NCBI RefSeq assembly: GCF_014898055.3
Contig: NW_023605083.1
Location: forward strand, 65,155,715 to 65,219,714
Source of the DNA: Talpa occidentalis
Lineage: Eukaryota; Chordata; Mammalia; Eulipotyphla; Talpidae
Reading direction: 5' to 3'
DNA: 64,000 bases
The notes beneath the pieces were generated by a model. The model was not told the origin of the DNA and made no database searches. It saw only the letters and a program-made list of their open reading frames with translations. Below, in pieces: positions 58,190 through 64,000 of the stretch (the stretch's first letter is position 1; the number at the start of each line of letters is the position of its first letter). Made by a program: the position numbers and the translations under genes.

Positions 58190-58415
58190 AGGCGGGGGCT
58201 TTAGATTTCAGATTGCCTGGGCTCTGATCCTGCTCTGCCGCCGTGGGCTGTGTGACGGTGGGAGTCTGTTTAATCTCCCTAGGCCTCAGTTCCCCTGGCT
58301 GGAAAATGTAGGTGATAACAAGCCATCCCACAGGGTAGCATGAGGGTTCAGGGGAATGACAGGCGTGAAGTTGATTATGAAGACCGAGCATACAGTTAGC
58401 CCTCTTTAAAATCTG
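58190..58415 (+). repeat. MIR
   Basis: GGGCTCTGATCCTGCTCTGC, TTTAATCTCCCTAGGCCTCA, then GGCTGGAAAATGTAGGTGAT. It lies about 480 bp from exon 3. Confidence 0.82.
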
Positions 58416-58895
58416 AGTTAATGTTATTTCAATAATTGCTGGTTGCCCTGGACTGAATGCCAGCCCTGGAGCAGCCCAGTGCAACTCCCACCCAGTTCTC
58501 AGCTTTCTCTCCTCTTCCTTCTCCATGCACCATAATAAACCCTCAAGTCAAGGCCATCATAGGCCATCAGCATGTTTGCAAAATAGCAGCCATCAAGAGC
58601 CGGGCTGGCCCGCTGCCCAGCACCACGTGGGAGGCTGCCCTGCACTGAGGAGAGCTGGAGAGTTCAGGGGAGGGGGGGAGTGGGGGGGGTGGCAGAGGGG
58701 AATATCTCCTGCCTCTCTCCCAGAGCTGTGAATTTGAGGCACTCAGGGAGGACTCCCGGGTGGGGTGCTGTAAACACTGCTGGAAGTCCAACAGAATCAG
58801 CTGTAAAGAGTTCCACAGGCATAGATCTGTCCCGCCCTCACCCCCAAGCATGTATCCCTAGCACCCCATCCCCTCTGTGGGAACCAGGTCCTCAC

Positions 58896-59021
58896 CTTGA
58901 GCCCACTGCTCTCTGCTTCAGAGTCCGGGTCCACACCCGTGATATAAATGCCCAGGCCATACTCGGCTCCCCCTCGGATGGTGAGGCCCAGGGATCGTCC
59001 ATCTCCCAGCACCAGGTTAAC
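58896..59021 (-). CDS. WHRN: WHRN exon 3: first half of PDZ2
   Basis: These 42 codons begin VNLVLGDGRSLGLTIRGG and end SSGLK. They hold the PDZ carboxylate-binding loop in the form SLGL, then beta-strands B and C (GAEYGLGIYITGVDP). The acceptor is a good pyrimidine tract ending TTGCAG; the donor is AAG|GTGAGG. The exon starts and ends in phase 0. Relative to human whirlin as I remember it, there is a Gly-to-Asp change in DPDSEAE and a Gly-to-Ser change in ESSGLK. PDZ2 binds C-terminal peptides of usherin and ADGRV1 in the Usher type 2 complex. The exon is isolated by 27.9 kb from exon 4, which completes the domain. Confidence 0.97.
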
Positions 59022-60729
59022 CTGCAAGAGGGAGAAGAGACAGCATTTGAGGACCTGGAGGAAAACTTCTGGGGGCAGCAGGCTGCCAAGTCCCATCCCA
59101 TACCCTGAAGAGCATAGAGAGTCAGGCCTGCAATAGCTTCTAGAACAGTCTGCCCCAGCTCTGACTTGTCGACTTCCATAGCCTGAACAGGCTGTGCAGA
59201 TGTGGGCAGGCACAAGTATTCCGCACTAACCGAGTCCCCTCTCTGAGCCAGGCCACAGGGCCCCCGGGGACCAGCTGAGGCCTCTGCACTGATGGCATCG
59301 CAGCCCACTCCTGCTCCCTTCACGTTGTTACCAGGCTGATCCCAGGGCACAGAATCACTGTTGTGACCATACACTTGCAGCTTCAAACAGCACAGACTTA
59401 TTATCTTAAGGTTCTGGAGGTCAGAATGATGGTCGCTGCTGTCCTTCCAGAGGTGCTCATAGAGAATCACCTTTGCCCTCTCCAGAGGCCACCTGCATTC
59501 TTCAGCTCATGCTCCCTTCCACCACCTTTAAAGCCACAAGGGAGCATCTTCTAATCACATCACCTTTTCCTGTTGCTGATCCTTCTGCCTCCTTCCTCAA
59601 AGGGCACTGAGATGATGTGGGCCCACCTGGTTAATCCAGGAGAACCTTCCCACCTCGGGAGGCTTAACTGGCTCTCATGGGGAGTCCCTCTGGCCATGGA
59701 AGGTGTTAAGTTAACAGACTCCAGGGAGGAGGTGGTAGATGCCTTGTGGTCTTGGAGGGGTCATTCTGTCCCCTATGAAGGAGGTGACACAGGCACACTC
59801 CTGTAAGCCTCAGGCAAAGCCTCTTAGAAACATGGCTGCCAAAGCCTAAAGACTGAGCCAGGAAAGGGGAAGGAGATGAATGTGCTAGGAGCAGCAGCTC
59901 ATACAGGAGCTCAGAACCTAGCAGAACAGGCTCCCCTGGAGCCACCTCTGGGTGCTGTTTGGCTGGAGTATGAAGAGAAAGTGGGGAGGCATGAGGTTGG
60001 TCTACAGGGATAGGAGGTGTAAGTCAAGCCCGGAAGTCAGAGCTTTAGGCAGGAGAGTCTGACAGATATGGATTTTAGTAAGACTATTGGGGAGGGGGAG
60101 CTACAGAGAGAACGTTGTTCTTAGATACTTCCTGAGAGGTTACAAGGGTGGAGGAGGCAGGGCTAAGCCAGCAGGAGGTCAGTGGCAGCTCTAGTCTCCA
60201 CACCCCTCTGTGTGCAGCAAATGGATCCCCTTTCTCCACGCTGTGCCCTCAGGGCTTGAACAAACCACCCCTGGCCTGGGGCCTACATGCCAAGGCTCAG
60301 TGACCCAGAGTCAGTCCCACCCCCACCTAGTCCCTCTAGCTCCAGGGCAGAAGATGAGGTGGGGATGGGGATGGAAAGGAGGCCAGGAACACACAGATGG
60401 CCTGGTCTTCTTCGGCAGCCCTCTCTGAATACTAAGGATGGAAACAAAGCTCTCGCCAGCCCGCCACCTCCCCATAAATCCTTTACATGGGAATAAAATG
60501 GAATCTTTATCAGAACTGTAACAACAGTCCTATCAACCAAGGGTAATCAGACTCTATCACTTGCTGGAAATTCAACCAGCGTTTGACAGGATGCAAAATT
60601 CATGTGTGGAAAGGACACTACGATGTGAGCGGCAGCCTGGCACCATGAAAGAAGCCCCCCCCCCACCCCCCGCCACCACGAGCAGTATAACCGTGACCCT
60701 AATGACAGTTCACTAAATGACCTACTAGC

Positions 60730-61055
60730 CTTAAAAGGAAAGGAAAGCCTATCGTGTGGAGGCTAAGTGAAGTGAAGCAGTCACAGAAAGACAAAGGTTG
60801 TCTTTTTTCTCATATGAGGTACCTGGAGTGGTCCTATCCAGAAAGAGGAGTGCTGGATACCAGGGGCTGGAGGGAAGAGGAATGAGGGATTGTCATTACA
60901 AATGTTTCGTTTTTGGACATGATGAAAAGAGCTGTGGAGACTGATTACCCAGCAAAATGAATGTGCTTTCTACCACTGAGCCAGACACTGAAAGATGGTC
61001 AAGATACACTTTATGGTATGTGTATTTTGCCATAATTTAAACAAAAAAATTTAGA
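60730..61055 (+). mobile_element. Old L1M 3' end
   Basis: Sense L1M 3'UTR blocks: GGATACCAGGGGCTGG near 60855, a TTTGGACATGATGAAAAG block, and TATTTTGCCATAATTTAAAC near 61024. It is short, decayed and non-coding. Confidence 0.7.
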
Positions 61056-61474
61056 AGATTTTAATTCTACCACCTCACTCCTAAGCCATTTCTCCAGGTT
61101 TTCAAGATGGGAAGGCCATGGGAGGTCACAGTCCATCTACTCTAGTTCACCAAAAAGGAACCCCAAAGTCTAAAGCTGAGGACCTGCCAACCTAGATGAG
61201 TGTCACCTCCTTCTGGGGGAAGCAGAGGAGGCAGGGATGGAGGACATGCCTTTTTCTTCCTGGAGTATGAGGGGTCAGGCACCAGCCCCTAGCGCCACAG
61301 GACAGGTATCCAGGTCATAACAAAAATGCCAACTTGGGAAGCAGGGTCAGGTTCTGGGTGCAAAGAACAGGGTGTGCATGGGTCTGATCAAACACAACTT
61401 ACATTCACACCCAGCAAACGTTTGTTGATCCTGTACCATGAACTGAGCCTGGGTTTTCATTCAGTCACTCAGGT

Positions 61475-61690
61475 CATAAATATTTACCAACTGTTGTGCC
61501 AGGCACTATAGGTATACCAGGGCACAGAATCAGAATCCTTACCTCCATGGAGGTCACCCAGTGTGGGGAGACTGGGCTTAATCACTGTCTCCATTTTAGA
61601 GAAGGAGACCAAGGCTCAGAGAGGTATGTGACTTCTCCAAGGTCACACAGTCAACAAGTGGCAGAGCCAGGATTTGAACCAGGCAGTCTG
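61475..61690 (-). repeat. MIR, reverse
   Basis: TTGTGCCAGGCACTATAGG at one end and CAAGGCTCAGAGAGGTATGT with GGCAGAGCCAGGATTTGAAC at the other. Confidence 0.85.
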
Positions 61691-62699
61691 GTTTCACTGT
61701 CTTACCATCCCTGCCACACTGATGCTCTCCCGTTTAGCCTCTGCATCAAATGTATTCTGCTCTATTATGGCTATAGGGGCAGAGGGTTTGCCCAGCATGG
61801 GAAGCTGGAGCAGTGAGCACCCCTGCTCCCTGTTCTCTGAGGATGAGGCAGTGACTTGAGCGTGAGAAGCTCTGATTCCCAGAGTCACATATGTTCTGCC
61901 CTCTGTTCCTTCCTTCAGTCTCACGAAATGATTCTCATACTTCAGAGTGTAGAAAAGCAGTTCCAGGAAAGGCTACCAAAGTGAAACCAGTTTCAGTGGA
62001 CAATCTAGGGGGTTTCCCAGGTACTTTTGCTACATGGGTGATTTTTACATCTCTGTTGCCATAAGAACTCATTTTGTTAGCGGAACAGCCCAGGCCCTGG
62101 TGCTGCCTGTCACCACAGAGGACAGTAAGCAAAGACAGCAAATGAATCGATAAATGCTTTGATTTTTTTCAGCTCCCTCAGATCAGCTCCTGGTCACTGA
62201 TCTGAGAGAACGGTGGACATAGCACCCTGAAGAAAGTGCTCTGCCATCTCACCCCGAAATGCCCTTTTCTTCCTCCCTAGGCCCCTATCAATTTCCCTAA
62301 AAGGCATGTCTCCACTGGAGCTGAGTTAGGATTTGGGAGTCTGTTCAGCACTATCTGGAATATGAGAAGATGAAACCAGGCCACTGGAGAGAAGAGAGTC
62401 AGGTCCACGGAGTTGGAAGTGAGAGTTCCAGAGATATTGCCCCCATGCTCCCCCCAAAAACAGGCAAATGGGGGTTTCCAACATGAAAATAGTCTGCAGT
62501 CTGCATAGAGGGTAGAAGGATGAGATCTGCATTCTTACTATTTCCTCTCTCCTGAGGTACCTGGGTCTTCCTGGGAATATGATTCAGTCTCTGCCTTTTG
62601 TCTTCCCACACTGTACTCTGAGACCCTCCAGAGGGCACAGTATCTCCTCCCCACCCTCCCACCCACTTCAGTCCAGCCACAAGGCCCTTACTTCTAAGC

Positions 62700-63110
62700 C
62701 TTGAAGATGAGGGCTCACTCCTACCTCAGGGCCTTTGCATGTGCTGTCCTTGCTGCCTGGGACTTTGAAGCCCCAAAATGGTACAAAGAGGCTCCTTCCT
62801 CTCTAGGTTTTAGGTCAGAAGTCATCTCCTCAGAGTGGCGTCATCCCTGACCATCTCATCTGAAGCAGTGCCTCCCTCCCATCATTCTCTATCTGCTGTC
62901 CTGGCTTTTATTTCCTCCCATCAATCTTCACTACCTCAGTTATCTTGCTCACACATGCTCATTTCTGGATTATTATCTCACTCCTCCATGACCTTCAAAC
63001 TCACTGGCAGGTTCCCCAGGGCAGGGTTTCATCTCTCTTGTCCATTTCTCTCTATTTCCACCTCCCAGGACCGTGTCAGGCACACCACAGGTGCTCACGG
63101 AGTATAGGGA
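62700..63110 (+). repeat. L2 in intron 2
   Basis: CTCAGGGCCTTTGCATGTGC, then AGTCATCTCCTCAGAGTGGC and GGACCGTGTCAGGCACACCA. Confidence 0.72.
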
Positions 63111-64000
63111 GACTCTGAATGGATTCTGATTGCTGCAGGGCTCTCAGGATCTCAGATTCCGCATCCATTAAATGCAGACAAGGACTCCTACCCGTGGGGT
63201 GGCCATGAGGATCCGGGATGATGGTGTGAGCAGAGGCCAGCAGGCAGCCACATGCAGCAAGGTCTCCATCAGTCATAATTACCACTCAGCATCAAGCCTT
63301 GTGCAGGGAAGGGACTTCAGGAAATGATAAAGCAAGTTCCCGCCCAACCCTGGAAGACCCGCCTTGAAAATGACTCCAACACCACAGGCAGCTCCAGATT
63401 GCCAAAAAGCAGCGTCACCTCTGACCCCGCCAGCTCAGCCACCTTGACCCTGCCAGCCAGGCAGGCTCAGGCCTCGCTTCCCAACTAGCTACCCCGCTGC
63501 CTCTTGTCTGGCACAGAAGCTGCCGCCTTCTCTGCAGTGTCCAGCATTATCGACGTTTGAGCAAAGAACACAAAACACATTAAATAAATGTTACAGTCTT
63601 ATTGACAGAAAAGGAGAGATGAGAAAGACTCTTCTGAGGGAAGGCGCTTGGCTCAGAGCCCCCAAGCTATGTGGCCTCTGGGCTGGAGGTGCAGAGGTCC
63701 TCAAACACCAAGGAGCTGTTTTCAAGAATTACATTCTTGGTCTCAGGGGCAACCATGGGGCAAAAGGCAAACAGTATCCAGAGCAAAGTTTAAAACACCA
63801 AGGGGCTGCCTCTCAGTCCTTTTTTTTTCCCCCCAGGAAATAGCCAAGGACTGGGGGGTAAGCAGGGTTCTCTAGGGGCTATCTATTAAAGTCCCTGTCC
63901 ACCTTCTTCAGGTCACAACACACCAAAGTGCTTTGGGTAACCACCCCTCCCCCACGGGCTATAGTCTTGGTGATCCTGTCAATCAAGTGCTCCCTCCTGG

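Larger units (their letters stand above)
30993..58895 (-). other. WHRN: WHRN intron 3 (27.9 kb)
   Basis: No additional exon was recognised on either strand. The intron holds most of the window's L1 and SINE load (39-44 and 49-54 kb), MIR/L2 relics and two possible regulatory stretches. Between 33.3-35.1, 37.7-39.0 and 45.0-46.8 kb I see nothing beyond scattered low-complexity sequence. Confidence 0.85.
10968..59021 (-). other. WHRN: WHRN gene body, exons 3-12 (5' part outside the window)
   Basis: Whirlin is a PDZ scaffold at stereocilia tips and ankle links of hair cells and at the photoreceptor periciliary membrane. There it works with usherin, ADGRV1, MYO15A and EPS8; loss causes DFNB31 deafness and Usher syndrome type 2D. 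Ten minus-strand exons were placed by matching their translation to my memory of human whirlin and by requiring AG/GT borders and compatible phases. Their lengths are 126, 203, 37, 213, 210, 72, 538, 182, 123 and 183 nt, total 1887 nt, which gives 628 codons plus a stop with no frame break. The exon count and order match the 12-exon mammalian gene, so exons 1-2 (HHD1, PDZ1) lie beyond 64000 and intron 2 is longer than 5 kb. Identification is near certain; the lower bound is the predicted cleavage region. Confidence 0.96.
59022..64000 (-). other. WHRN: WHRN intron 2 (partial)
   Basis: No match to whirlin exon 2 (the rest of PDZ1) was found on the minus strand. The stretch contains an ancient repeat (59365-59660), a C-rich run near 60656-60672, an L1M end, a MIR and an L2. 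It continues past the window. Confidence 0.8.

Noticed and set aside
59022..64000. WHRN exon 2 or 1 in the right end of the window
   Set aside because: Searched the minus-strand frames for the expected PDZ1 second half (GDQILRVND-like) and found none; all frames here are short and repeat-derived.
1..64000. CRISPR arrays, bacterial operons, phage or plasmid features
   Set aside because: Exon-intron structure, SINE/LINE content and CpG distribution are mammalian; no regularly spaced repeats with unique spacers exist.

Overview
The window is vertebrate nuclear DNA, almost certainly from a placental mammal. It has short exons in long introns with GT-AG borders, one CpG island, many ancient MIR and L2 fragments, several L1 pieces, and eleven copies of a tRNA-derived SINE of about 270 bp. 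The SINE head (a CCTCCCTGGTGGCGCAG-like start with A and B boxes) and tail (ATAAATAAATCTT plus poly-A) point to a laurasiatherian. I see no vespertilionid VES-type or carnivore-type SINE. A rhinolophoid (Yinpterochiropteran) bat is my best guess for the family, but I could not check it.

The main content is the 3' three quarters of one gene on the minus strand, WHRN (whirlin, formerly DFNB31). Ten coding exons can be placed to the base, with every intron phase consistent. They run from exon 3 (59021-58896) to exon 12 (11820-11638, stop codon 11640-11638), followed by a 3'UTR and an AATAAA at 10990-10985. Together they encode 628 residues: PDZ2, the second harmonin-homology domain (HHD2), the proline/serine-rich linker and PDZ3, ending in the whirlin C terminus FNVML. 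Exons 1-2, with PDZ1, must lie beyond position 64000. Intron 3 is 27.9 kb and intron 7 is 10.4 kb.

At 6.4-7.35 kb, 3' of WHRN, is a CpG island with GC boxes, CCAAT boxes and a strong minus-strand splice donor (CAG|GTGAGG at 7085). By known mammalian synteny (AKNA lies just 3' of WHRN on the same strand) this is probably the AKNA promoter and non-coding first exon, and positions 1-7084 would be its first intron. No AKNA coding exon is present. A probable solo LTR with a 4-bp target duplication lies at 2595-3109.

The introns hold ordinary repeats: MIR and L2 throughout, L1 fragments at 39-45, 49-51 and 60.7 kb, and SINE clusters at 2-8, 39, 43 and 51-54 kb. The region 16.4-39 kb has no SINE of this family. 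The most unusual structures are two local direct duplications that each bracket one WHRN exon: 143 bp at about 98% identity around exon 4, and 42 bp identical around exon 10. Exon 4 also has weak splice signals and is followed by a diverged 37-nt exon 5. I found no sign of a novel multi-gene system. This is a conventional mammalian hearing/vision locus with some interesting local structure.
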